Origin: Salipiger bermudensis | GTDB taxonomy: Bacteria; Pseudomonadota; Alphaproteobacteria; Rhodobacterales; Rhodobacteraceae | Length of the DNA stretch: 64,000 nt | Assembly (NCBI RefSeq): GCF_019801965.1 | Contig: NZ_JAHVIA010000005.1 | Coordinates: forward strand, 310,001-374,000 | Reading direction: 5' to 3' | Program-made: the position numbers and the translations under genes | Shown: in pieces, positions 53,014 to 61,140 of the stretch | Layout: every line of letters begins with the position of its first letter | Position numbering within the stretch: the stretch's first letter is position 1 | The notes under the pieces: generated by a model | Databases searched by the model: none | Seen by the model: only the letters and a program-made list of their open reading frames with translations | Told to the model about the DNA's origin: nothing

Positions 53014-54027
53014 ATGCAGACCACCAAGGGACTGTCCCGTCGCAGCCTGCTGCTCACCGGCGCCGGTGCGCTCGCAACGCCGTTCATCGCGCGCCCGGCC
53101 TTCGCCGCCAGAACCCTGCGCTACGGCCACAACAACGAGGTCGCCTCGGTTGCCGGCGCGCAGGCCGACTGGTTTGCCGAGGCGCTCGGCCAGAGCTCGG
53201 GCGGCGAGATCTCGGTGCAGGTCTTCCCCAACAGCCAGCTTGGCAAGCTGCAGGAGCTGGCCGAGGCGGTCTCGCTCGGCACCATAGCCTTCTCGCACAA
53301 TACCGCCGGCGCGCTCGGCTCGCTCTACCAGCCGTTCGCGGCGCTCGACACGCCCTATCTCTACCGTGACGTCGACCACCTGATGAAGGTGACCGACGTG
53401 GAAAGCCCGGTGATGCAGGAGCTCAACGAGGGGCTGATCGCTGCCGCCAACGTGCGTGTCATCTACGCGCATTATTTCGGCCGGCGGAACCTCACCTGCA
53501 ACAAGGCGGTGATGTCGCCCGAGGATCTCGCCGGCACCAAGATCCGCGCCGTGCCGTTCCCGATCTACACCACCGCGGTCGAGGGCATGGGCGCCGTCGC
53601 CGTGCCGGTCGACTGGTCCGAGGTGCCGACGGCGCTCGCAACCGGCGTGGTGCAGGGGCAGGAGAACCCGGTAAACGTAGTGCTCAACGTCAAGCTCTAC
53701 GAGGTGCAGTCGCATCTCATGCTGACCGGCCACATGTCGAACGCAGAGGTCGTCGTGATGAACGAGGACACCTGGCAGGGCATGTCGGGCGCCGAGCAGG
53801 ACGCGGTGCGCGAGGCTGCGCAACAGACCCGCGAGAAGGCCACCAAGGCGATCCTCGACAACGAGGAGACCGAGACCCAGAAGCTGCGCGATCTCGGCAT
53901 GACCGTGATCGGCGCCGAGGACGGGCTCGACCTCGAGGCCTTCCGCGCCTCGGTGAGCGCGCTGGTCGACGAGCGCTTCGGTGGCGAATACGGCGATCTC
54001 TACGCCAAGATCGCGGCGGTCGCCTGA
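53014..54027 (+). CDS. TRAP transporter substrate-binding protein (DctP family)
   Basis: A 337-residue periplasmic receptor with a twin-arginine-type signal (LSRRSLLLTGAGALATPFIA) and the DctP features: RYGHNNEVASVAGAQADWFA, then LAGTKIRAVPFPIYTTAVEG with the conserved Arg that binds carboxylates, and VQGQENPVNVVLNVKLYEVQ. GGGAGGAGA precedes the ATG. It is the first gene of an operon with DctQ and DctM subunits, so the cargo is a carboxylate, probably a sugar acid given the downstream kinase and RuBisCO-like enzyme. Confidence 0.93.
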   Translation: MQTTKGLSRRSLLLTGAGALATPFIARPAFAARTLRYGHNNEVASVAGAQADWFAEALGQSSGGEISVQVFPNSQLGKLQELAEAVSLGTIAFSHNTAGALGSLYQPFAALDTPYLYRDVDHLMKVTDVESPVMQELNEGLIAAANVRVIYAHYFGRRNLTCNKAVMSPEDLAGTKIRAVPFPIYTTAVEGMGAVAVPVDWSEVPTALATGVVQGQENPVNVVLNVKLYEVQSHLMLTGHMSNAEVVVMNEDTWQGMSGAEQDAVREAAQQTREKATKAILDNEETETQKLRDLGMTVIGAEDGLDLEAFRASVSALVDERFGGEYGDLYAKIAAVA

Positions 54028-54572
54028 TGCCGGGCACGCCCCCGGCCAACACCAGGGGCCGCGCGGTTCTCGCGCGGCTCACCACTGCGGGCACCCGGCT
54101 CGGCATGGCGCTGCTGGCGCTGATGGCCCTGCTGGTGGTGCTGCAGGTGGCGGCACGCAACTTCCTCGACTTGGGCCTGCCCTGGGCCGACGAGCTGGCG
54201 CGGTTTTCCTGCATCGGGCTGGTCTTCATCGCCATGCCGGCGCTGGCGGGCCGCCAGGTCATGGTCGCGGTGACGATGCTGCCCGACATGTCGAAGCCGG
54301 CGCTGCGCCGGGGCATGGTGCTTGTCGCCGATCTCGCCACGCTGGCCTTCGCCGGGCTGATGCTCTGGAGCTTCGCCGAGTTCCTGCCCCGCGCCGGCAA
54401 GTTCCTGACCCCGGCGCTCAGGGTGCCGAACTGGGTCTATTACAGCCTCGCCCTGACCGGCAGCCTGCTGCTCTTTGCCGTGGCGCTGCACCGCGTGCTG
54501 GCCGCCCTGCGCCGCAGCGATCCGAGCACCGCCTATCACGATCCCCGCGACGAGACCGGACAACCCACATGA
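54027..54572 (+). CDS. TRAP transporter small permease (DctQ family)
   Basis: A 181-residue membrane protein with four hydrophobic helices and the conserved ARNFLDLGLPWADELARFSC segment of DctQ subunits. Its start shares the last base of the binding-protein stop codon, and its stop overlaps the large-permease start by 4 nt, so the three proteins are translationally coupled. Confidence 0.9.
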   Translation: MPGTPPANTRGRAVLARLTTAGTRLGMALLALMALLVVLQVAARNFLDLGLPWADELARFSCIGLVFIAMPALAGRQVMVAVTMLPDMSKPALRRGMVLVADLATLAFAGLMLWSFAEFLPRAGKFLTPALRVPNWVYYSLALTGSLLLFAVALHRVLAALRRSDPSTAYHDPRDETGQPT

Positions 54573-55846
54573 GCCTCACCCTCCTGAGCCTTTTCGCCGT
54601 GCTGCTCGCACTCGGCGCACCGATCGCCGTGTGCCTCGGCCTCTCGGCCGCCGTGGTCATCGTGACCCAGGGTCTGCCGGTCTCGGTGCTCGCCCAGCGC
54701 AGCCTGAACGCGCTCGACAGCTCGCCGCTGCTCGCCGTGCCGCTGTTCATCTTCGCCGCCGCCCTGCTCAACGCCACCGGCGTGACCACCCATCTCTTCG
54801 ACCTCGTGCGCATGCTCTTCGGACGCATCCGGGGCGCCGTGGCGCAGGTCAGCGTCTTCGTCTCGCTGATCTTCTCCGGCGTGTCGGGCGCGGCGCTGGC
54901 CGATATCGGCGCGCTCGGCGCGATCCAAATTAACCAGATGACCGCGCAGGGCTACCGCAAGGAGTTTGCCGCCGGCCTCACCGTCGCCGCCGCCACCATC
55001 GGACCGATCTTCCCGCCTTCGATCCCGATCATCATCTACGCCTCGGTGGCCAATGTCTCGGCGGTGAAGCTGCTGCTCGCGGGCATCGTCCCGGCGCTGC
55101 TGCTGACCGCGCTGCTGATGGCGCAGGTGGCGATCATCGCCCGGGTCAAGGGCCTGCCCCGCGACGAGGTCAGCGCCAAGCCGCGCGAGATCGCGCAGAA
55201 GGCGGTGATCTCCTTTCCCGCGCTGATGGCGCCGGTGCTGCTGATCGGCGGGCTGATGAGCGGCTATTTCGGCCCCACCGAGGTGGCAGGCGTCACCGTC
55301 GCCTACGCGCTCTTCATCGGCTTCGCGATCTATCGCAGCCTGACCGGGCGCGCGGTGATCGGCGCCCTGCGCGAGACCGTCGAGGCTAGCGCCAACATCC
55401 TCTTCGTCGTCGCCACCGCCGCGCTCTTTGCCTGGGTGCTGACGCTCGACCAGGTGCCGATGAAGGTCTCGGCGCTGCTGCTCGGGGTCTCGGAGAACCC
55501 GGTGGTCCTGCTCCTGCTGGTCAACATCCTGCTGCTGGTCGTCGGAATGGCGCTCGAGAGCATCGCGGCGATCCTGATCATCGCGCCGATCGTGGCACCG
55601 GCGTTGACCGCCGCCGGGGTCGATCCGCTGCAGCTCGGCATCGTCTTCGTGCTGAACCTGATGATCGGCCTTCTGACCCCGCCGGTGGGCATGAGCCTCT
55701 ACATGATCTCGATCATCTCGCGCATGCCGATCACCCAGGTGATCGCCGGGGTGATGCCGTTCTTCCTGCCGCTGCTGCTGTCCCTGCTCGTGGTCTCCGC
55801 CGTCCCGGCGCTGTCCACCTGGCTCCCCGAAACTTTGATGAACTGA
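54569..55846 (+). CDS. TRAP transporter large permease (DctM family)
   Basis: A 425-residue inner-membrane protein with about twelve helices and DctM signatures (AAATIGPIFPPSIPIIIYAS and LESIAAILIIAPIVAPALTA). It is the ion-coupled transport subunit. The ATG at 54569 overlaps the DctQ stop; a longer upstream open frame in this phase is non-coding. Confidence 0.93.
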   Translation: MSLTLLSLFAVLLALGAPIAVCLGLSAAVVIVTQGLPVSVLAQRSLNALDSSPLLAVPLFIFAAALLNATGVTTHLFDLVRMLFGRIRGAVAQVSVFVSLIFSGVSGAALADIGALGAIQINQMTAQGYRKEFAAGLTVAAATIGPIFPPSIPIIIYASVANVSAVKLLLAGIVPALLLTALLMAQVAIIARVKGLPRDEVSAKPREIAQKAVISFPALMAPVLLIGGLMSGYFGPTEVAGVTVAYALFIGFAIYRSLTGRAVIGALRETVEASANILFVVATAALFAWVLTLDQVPMKVSALLLGVSENPVVLLLLVNILLLVVGMALESIAAILIIAPIVAPALTAAGVDPLQLGIVFVLNLMIGLLTPPVGMSLYMISIISRMPITQVIAGVMPFFLPLLLSLLVVSAVPALSTWLPETLMN

Positions 55847-55854
55847 GGTTCCCA

Positions 55855-56394
55855 ATGAGCACCCTTCTTGGCCCCATCCGCCAGCTCGGCTACGTCGTCG
55901 ACGATATCGAGGCGGGCATGAAATACTGGTCCGAGACCATGGGCGTCGGCCCGTGGTTCTACAATCCGCAGGTTCCGATCGAGGACTACCTCTACGACGG
56001 CCAGAGCTACCAGCCGCACAACTCGGTCGCTCTGGCCAATTCCGGCGCCATGCAGGTCGAGCTGATCCAGACCCGCAACGATGTCCCCTCGATGTATCGC
56101 GACTACATGCAGAAGGGCCTGCGCGGGCTGCAGCACGTGGCCTTCTGGACCAGGGAATACGAGACCGACCTGCAACGGATGCTCGACCGCGGCTTCACCG
56201 TGAAGATGTCGGGCTGCGTCGGGCAGAACGGGCGCTTCGCCTATTTCGCCGAAGAGCATCACCCGGGCACCTGCATCGAGCTCTCCGAGGTGCTGGGCCC
56301 CAAGGGCACCATGTTTGACATGATCCGCAGCGCCTCCGAGGGCTGGGACGGCTCGGTCCCGGTGCGCCCCTTCCCCGATCTCGGCACGCTCTGA
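55855..56394 (+). CDS. VOC superfamily protein in the acid-sugar operon
   Basis: A 179-residue protein resembling methylmalonyl-CoA-epimerase/4-HPPD-type VOC enzymes: IRQLGYVVDDIEAGMKYWSE with a first metal-side position, LRGLQHVAFWTREYETDLQR with the second His, and a final strand HHPGTCIELSEVLGP with a Glu. It may isomerise or epimerise a keto-acid sugar. It lies 8 nt behind DctM and 7 nt before the RuBisCO-like gene. The exact reaction in this pathway is unknown. Confidence 0.85.
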   Translation: MSTLLGPIRQLGYVVDDIEAGMKYWSETMGVGPWFYNPQVPIEDYLYDGQSYQPHNSVALANSGAMQVELIQTRNDVPSMYRDYMQKGLRGLQHVAFWTREYETDLQRMLDRGFTVKMSGCVGQNGRFAYFAEEHHPGTCIELSEVLGPKGTMFDMIRSASEGWDGSVPVRPFPDLGTL

Positions 56395-56401
56395 GGCGGG
56401 C

Positions 56402-57667
56402 ATGGAACGGATCGTCGCCGAGTACCTGCTCGAGACCCCCTACCCGCTCGCCGAGGTCGCCGCCATGATGGCCGGCGAGCAGAGCTCGGGCACCTTCGTG
56501 CGCGTGGCCGGGGAGACCGACGAGCTGCGCGCCCGCGCCGCCGCCCAAGTCCTCTCCATCACCGAGATCGACAGCACCGACAGCCCGACGCTGCACTCGG
56601 CCTATGTCTCGCGGAAACAGCCTGCCGGGCCGTTCCGGCGGGCCCGCGTCCGCATCGCCTTTCCGACCGGCAATATCGGGCGCAACCTGCCGACGCTGGC
56701 GGCGACGGTTTCGGGCAATCTCTACGACATCGGCGAGATCACCGGGCTGAAGCTGCTCTCGCTCGAGATCCCGGCAGCCTACCGCGCGCGCTTCGCCCTG
56801 CCCGTGCAGGGCATCGCGGGCACCCGCGAGAGCCTCGGCGTGACCGGAACCCCGATCTTCGGCACCATCATCAAGCCCAATATCGGCATGCGCCCCGACG
56901 AGATCGCGGCGCTGGTCGATCAGCTCTGCGCCGCCGGCGTCGACTTCATCAAGGATGACGAGGTCTGCGCCAATCCCGACATCGCGCCGCTGGCCGAGCG
57001 GGTGCCGGCGGTCATGGCGGTGATCCGCAAGTGGCAGGAGCGCACCGGGCGCAAGGTGATGATGGCGTTCAACATCACCGACGAGACCGACGCCATGCGC
57101 CGCCACGCCGATCTGGTGGCGCGCGAGGGCGGCTCCTGCGTCATGGCCAGCCTCAACTGGTGCGGCCTTTCGGGAATGGAGAGCCTGCGCGCCCACACGC
57201 CGCTCGCCATCCACGCCCATCGCAACGGTTTCGGCGCGATGAGCCGTCACCCGCTGCTCGGCATGGGCTTTCCGGCCTACCACGCGCTCTACCGGCTGGC
57301 CGGGATCGATCACATGCACGTGCATGGCATCGGCGGCAAGTTCGTCGACACCGCCGAGGAGGTCACCGAGGCCGCCCGCGCCTGCCTCGCCCCGCTCTGC
57401 GAGGATGGCCCCGACGACCGGGTCATGCCCGCCTTCTCCTCGGGCCAATGGGCCGGCACGCTGCCGCAGACGCTGGAGGCGGCGCAGTCGTCCGACCTGA
57501 TGTTCATGTGCGGCGGCGGCATCCTCGCACACCCGCAGGGCCCGGCGGCGGGCATCGCCTCGCTGCGCGAGGCCTATGAGGTGCTGCAATCGGGCGGCTC
57601 TCTGACGGCGGGCGCGGCGACACGCCCGGCGCTGGCTGCGGCGCTCGAGTTCTTCGGAGCGCGCTGA
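56402..57667 (+). CDS. RuBisCO-like protein (form IV, isoapionate-type decarboxylase/isomerase)
   Basis: A 421-residue RuBisCO large-chain homologue. It retains the TIIKPNIGM lysine, the metal triad in FIKDDE (carbamylated Lys, Asp, Glu), IHAHRNGF, HVHGIGGKF with the loop-6 Lys, FSSGQWAG, and the glycine-rich phosphate site CGGGILAHPQG. It lacks small-subunit and carboxysome genes nearby. With a DUF1537 kinase directly downstream it resembles OiaX, the 3-oxo-isoapionate-4-phosphate decarboxylase described in D-apiose/D-apionate catabolism. The subgroup assignment is by context and needs phylogeny. Confidence 0.87.
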   Translation: MERIVAEYLLETPYPLAEVAAMMAGEQSSGTFVRVAGETDELRARAAAQVLSITEIDSTDSPTLHSAYVSRKQPAGPFRRARVRIAFPTGNIGRNLPTLAATVSGNLYDIGEITGLKLLSLEIPAAYRARFALPVQGIAGTRESLGVTGTPIFGTIIKPNIGMRPDEIAALVDQLCAAGVDFIKDDEVCANPDIAPLAERVPAVMAVIRKWQERTGRKVMMAFNITDETDAMRRHADLVAREGGSCVMASLNWCGLSGMESLRAHTPLAIHAHRNGFGAMSRHPLLGMGFPAYHALYRLAGIDHMHVHGIGGKFVDTAEEVTEAARACLAPLCEDGPDDRVMPAFSSGQWAGTLPQTLEAAQSSDLMFMCGGGILAHPQGPAAGIASLREAYEVLQSGGSLTAGAATRPALAAALEFFGAR

Positions 57668-57668
57668 G

Positions 57669-58901
57669 ATGGGCGCCCGCATCGTCTTCATCGGCGACGA
57701 TTTCACCGGCGCCTCCGACAGCCTCGCGACCTACGCGCGCAGCGGCCTGCGCACTCGCATGGTTCTGGGCGAAACCGACGGCGACGGGCTCGAGGTTCTC
57801 GGCCTGCCAACCGATCTGCGCTCGCTGCCACCCGCACGTGCGGAAGACGAGATCGCCCGGCTCTGGCCACGCATCGCCACGGAGGCCCCTGAGGTGATCC
57901 ATCTCAAGGTCTGCTCGACCTTCGACTCCGCGCCCGAGGTGGGCTCGATCGGCGCCGTGACGCAGGCACTGGTGACCCGCTTCGCGCCCGACGTGGTGGC
58001 GGTGATTGGCGGGCAGCCAAGCCTCGGGCGGCATTGCGCCTTCGGCACGCTCTTCGCCCGTGGCCCCGATGGCGAGACCCATCGCATCGACCGCCATCCG
58101 ATCATGAGCCGGCACCCGGTGACCCCGATGCGGGAGGCCGACCTGCGCCGCCATCTCGCCGCTCAGGGGCTCGACGGGCTGCGGCTCGTCCCGGCCACGG
58201 AGCTTCATGACCCGCAGGCGTCGGCCGCGACCCTGCGTGCCGGCCCGGCGCTGATCGACGTCATGCAGGACGACGACCTCCCGAGGATCGCCGAGGCCCT
58301 GCGCCTTGCCGGCGGACGTCAGCTGCTGGTGGGAGCCAGTTCGGTGGCCGAGATCCTCGGCGCCGGGCGCGATGGCGCAGACGCCGCCGCGGTGGCCCCG
58401 CCCGCCTCCGACACCGTGCTGCTCTTCGCGGGCAGCCGCTCGCAAACCACAGCGATGCAGGTCGCCACCGCAGAGAGCTACGTCACACTGGCGCTCACCC
58501 CCGAGGCGCTGCGCTCGGATGCGCTGCTGGAGCCGACGGCGGAACTTCTCCGCGCCGGCACGCCGACGCTCGTGCATCTGCTGCCCGATGCCGATTACGG
58601 CCTGTCCCCCGATGCGCTGGCCGATCGCTGCGCCAGTTTCGTCTCGGCCCTGCTCGCGCGGGCCGAAGTCGGGTATCTCGGCCTCGCCGGCGGCGACACG
58701 TCGAGTCGGATCTGCGCACGGCTGGGGTTCGACGCGCTGGCGTTCGAGCAAACGCTCGCTCCGGGCGTCTGCATCTGCGTCGCCAGCCACGCCGCCCCAC
58801 GACGGGATCGCATGCGCGTGATGCTCAAGGGCGGGCAGATGGGCGCGCCGGATCTCTTCGACCGCTTCGCCGCGACGCGTCACCACCGCAGCTCGACCTG
58901 A
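57669..58901 (+). CDS. Four-carbon acid sugar kinase (DUF1537 family)
   Basis: A 410-residue kinase: IGDDFTGASDSLATYARSGL at the N-terminus is the family acid-sugar site, VIHLKVCSTFDSAPEVGSIG (20 residues) follows, and the nucleotide-binding C-terminal part has LLVGASSVAEI and LGLAGGDTSSRI. DUF1537 kinases phosphorylate four-carbon acid sugars, and OiaK phosphorylates 3-oxo-isoapionate. Its ATG starts one base after the RuBisCO-like gene stop. It would activate the TRAP cargo (or its oxidised form) for the RuBisCO-like enzyme. Confidence 0.9.
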   Translation: MGARIVFIGDDFTGASDSLATYARSGLRTRMVLGETDGDGLEVLGLPTDLRSLPPARAEDEIARLWPRIATEAPEVIHLKVCSTFDSAPEVGSIGAVTQALVTRFAPDVVAVIGGQPSLGRHCAFGTLFARGPDGETHRIDRHPIMSRHPVTPMREADLRRHLAAQGLDGLRLVPATELHDPQASAATLRAGPALIDVMQDDDLPRIAEALRLAGGRQLLVGASSVAEILGAGRDGADAAAVAPPASDTVLLFAGSRSQTTAMQVATAESYVTLALTPEALRSDALLEPTAELLRAGTPTLVHLLPDADYGLSPDALADRCASFVSALLARAEVGYLGLAGGDTSSRICARLGFDALAFEQTLAPGVCICVASHAAPRRDRMRVMLKGGQMGAPDLFDRFAATRHHRSST

Positions 58902-58988
58902 GAACGGTGCTCCCGGGGGATGGCCGCTCCGGGCGTGGCGGCCCCGGCCTGCCATCATGCAGCTGCGCGATCCGGTCAGGCCATGCGC

Positions 58989-59576
58989 TCAGCTGCCGGC
59001 GTCGCGGTGCCCCGCCAGCGAGAACTGGCTGCGTTTCCCGGTGTTCGCGACACGACGGTTGAACTGCATCTTCTTGTACTGAGCCACCATGTCGGAGATC
59101 TTGCCCTCGATGTAGTTGCCGTAATTGGGCTCGCCGCGCTTGTCCGAGATCTCCTGTGCCGTCGCCTGCGGCAGCGGCACCTCGGATGCCTTGTCATAGA
59201 ACTTGGCGAGATTGGCCGCGTGCGGCAGCTTGACGTAGCTCTTCCCGACGCACGCCGCGGTCTGGAACTTCAGAAGCGCCGCGCGGGTCTTGTTCGCACT
59301 CACGCCCGCCTTGTCAAACTGCTGCAGATAATCGCCCCAGTACCGATTGAGATCGCCGGACTTCAGGATCTTGCCGCCCTTTTCGAGGCTGTCGAGATTG
59401 CGGCGCATCCAACTGTGCAACCCGACGATATCCTGCGCCAGCACCGCCTTCTTGATCTGATCCGAAAGGCTGTTGTCGATCACGTCGAGGATGAAATCGG
59501 GAATCCGCTGCAGCTTGATGTAGGGCACTTCGGCCATCGTGATCTGGCTTGAGCCGTTGATTGGTATCTGTCCCAT
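58989..59576 (-). CDS. Unrecognised 195-aa protein of the toxin-like operon
   Basis: A 195-residue, mostly helical protein without a signal peptide and with a single Cys. It has a basic C-terminal tail (KKMQFNRRVANTGKRSQF). It lies 22 nt behind the PAN-bearing coiled-coil gene, with AGGGAAGAG before the ATG at 59576, so it belongs to the same operon. Helical segments around 25-45, 60-95 and 110-160 are suggested by heptad-like spacing. No family resemblance is evident; a third toxin component, chaperone or immunity role is possible but not shown. Confidence 0.75.
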   Translation of the reverse strand: MGQIPINGSSQITMAEVPYIKLQRIPDFILDVIDNSLSDQIKKAVLAQDIVGLHSWMRRNLDSLEKGGKILKSGDLNRYWGDYLQQFDKAGVSANKTRAALLKFQTAACVGKSYVKLPHAANLAKFYDKASEVPLPQATAQEISDKRGEPNYGNYIEGKISDMVAQYKKMQFNRRVANTGKRSQFSLAGHRDAGS

Positions 59577-59598
59577 GGGTCTCTTCCCTCCAAGTCCC

Positions 59599-61140
59599 TC
59601 AGTCTCTGTCGTAATTGCAGGTGATGCCGTCTTCGTCGCAGGCCGACCCGCCCGAGATGACGCCGCGCCATCCGGCGGACTCGATGTCGGGTGCGAGCCG
59701 CGCCGTGCCGCCCCAGCATTCGCCGGCGCTGCCCGGGAGCTCGCTGTCATCGGCGTAGAAGCTCCAATAGAGACACTCTGCGCCATCGCACATGTTGGAA
59801 CAGGCGACGTGGCTCTCCTGCTTGCCGAAATAGAGCGCCTCCGGCGACAGGCAGCGCGCCGCGCCGACGAAGTTGTGCCCGGCCACATGTTCGGTCACCT
59901 GCGTGAACTGCTGCGCGTAATTCTGCGGTACCACCGTCACCGGCCCGTCGTAGATATCGTCGCCCGTCAGGTTGCCGGCGATCGCGGTGCCGGGGATCGC
60001 ACCATGAATGATGCTGTCGGCGAAGGCGGAGCGCATCGCCTGCCGCGGATCATGCGGCGCCGGCGGGCAACCGGGCGGATTGCGATAGGTGTAGCTGCAG
60101 GGCGCGTCGCTCGACATGTCGAAATAGGCGAAGCGCGGCAGCGGACAGGCCTCTGGCTGTTCCGGCACCTCGGCGGCATCGCCGGCACAATCCGAGGCGC
60201 GCAGCCGGCGCATCAGCCCGCCATCCTCGAGCCGCGCCTCGAGCGTCGCCAGCACCTGCACGAAGCTCACCGTGGCCTCCGGCTTCAGCCCCAGCAGCTC
60301 CGGCGAGGCGACCGGCGCCTCGAGCCGCCGCACGGCGCGCTCGATCTCGCGCCGGAAGCGGGTCTCCTCGGCATAGCCATCGATCTTCGCAAGCGCCTCG
60401 ACCTGCGCCCAGTGCCCCTGCGCATCGTGCAGCGTGTCTGACAGGATGCGCAACGCGGCGATGCGGTCCTGCACCACCGACGAGGTTCGCTCGACCAGCT
60501 TCACATGCACCTCGTCGCGGCTGATCGTGGCGGTGAAATGGGTGGCGAGATCGCGCTCGAGCCGGGCCCGGTGGTCGGCGTCGTGCAGCACCCGCGTCTC
60601 ATGCGCCAGATCGCGGCCGAGATCGTCGATCTTGCGCGAGTCGCGGTCGACAAGCTCGCGGATCCCGAGGAACAGGCCGTAGCCCGGAACCCAGAACCAG
60701 GTCCTGAGCTCCTCGACCTTGCGGCGATGCTCCGCCAGCGAGCGCCGCTGCATGTCGATGGCGACCCGGACCGCGGTGATCTCGGCCTGCGCGGCCGCGG
60801 CCTCGCTGACCGCATTGTCGAGCCGCGTGCGGATCTCGCGCAGACGGCCCTCGCTGTCGGACTTGAGCTGCAGCGCCTCGCCGCGCAGGACGTGCAGCAG
60901 ATCGAGCCTGCGGTCGCAGGTCTGCGCCATCTGCGCCACCTCGTCGGCCAGCGTCGCGCTGCGCTCGGCCACCGTGGTCAGCTCGGCGGCGCTGGCCTCG
61001 ACCAGCCGGCGCGCGGTGTCGAGATCACGGCTGTCGAGCGCCACCAGGGCGGCGCGCAGCTCCGAAAGGTTGGCCTGCGCGGGCAGCGCCGCGCAGATCC
61101 CGCAGGCCAGAGCAAGGCCCCGGACGAACGCGAGGCTCAT
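59599..61140 (-). CDS. Exported coiled-coil protein with hydrophobic segment and PAN/apple-like C-terminus
   Basis: A 513-residue protein. A signal peptide (1-23, ending AQA-NL) is followed by a long helical region to about 330. Within it VPGYGLFLGIRELVDRD (151-167) forms a hydrophobic hairpin. The segment RIAALRILSDTLHDAQGHW (226-244) resembles one in the 632-aa neighbour. The last 180 residues are Cys-rich and end with a PAN/apple-like domain (CSNMCDGAECLYWSFYADD, ECWGG, ISGGSAC). The plan recalls alpha-helical pore-forming toxins with a sugar-binding domain. The ATG overlaps the upstream stop by 4 nt. Confidence 0.82.
   Translation of the reverse strand: MSLAFVRGLALACGICAALPAQANLSELRAALVALDSRDLDTARRLVEASAAELTTVAERSATLADEVAQMAQTCDRRLDLLHVLRGEALQLKSDSEGRLREIRTRLDNAVSEAAAAQAEITAVRVAIDMQRRSLAEHRRKVEELRTWFWVPGYGLFLGIRELVDRDSRKIDDLGRDLAHETRVLHDADHRARLERDLATHFTATISRDEVHVKLVERTSSVVQDRIAALRILSDTLHDAQGHWAQVEALAKIDGYAEETRFRREIERAVRRLEAPVASPELLGLKPEATVSFVQVLATLEARLEDGGLMRRLRASDCAGDAAEVPEQPEACPLPRFAYFDMSSDAPCSYTYRNPPGCPPAPHDPRQAMRSAFADSIIHGAIPGTAIAGNLTGDDIYDGPVTVVPQNYAQQFTQVTEHVAGHNFVGAARCLSPEALYFGKQESHVACSNMCDGAECLYWSFYADDSELPGSAGECWGGTARLAPDIESAGWRGVISGGSACDEDGITCNYDRD

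Noticed and set aside
54536-55855. A minus-strand frame antisense to the TRAP large permease
   Set aside because: The translation is a low-complexity His/Gln/Asp/Arg string produced by antisense reading of membrane-helix codons.
56402-57667. A true carbon-fixing RuBisCO
   Set aside because: There is no small subunit, phosphoribulokinase or Calvin-cycle gene nearby, and the sequence and the DUF1537 kinase next to it fit a form IV RuBisCO-like protein.
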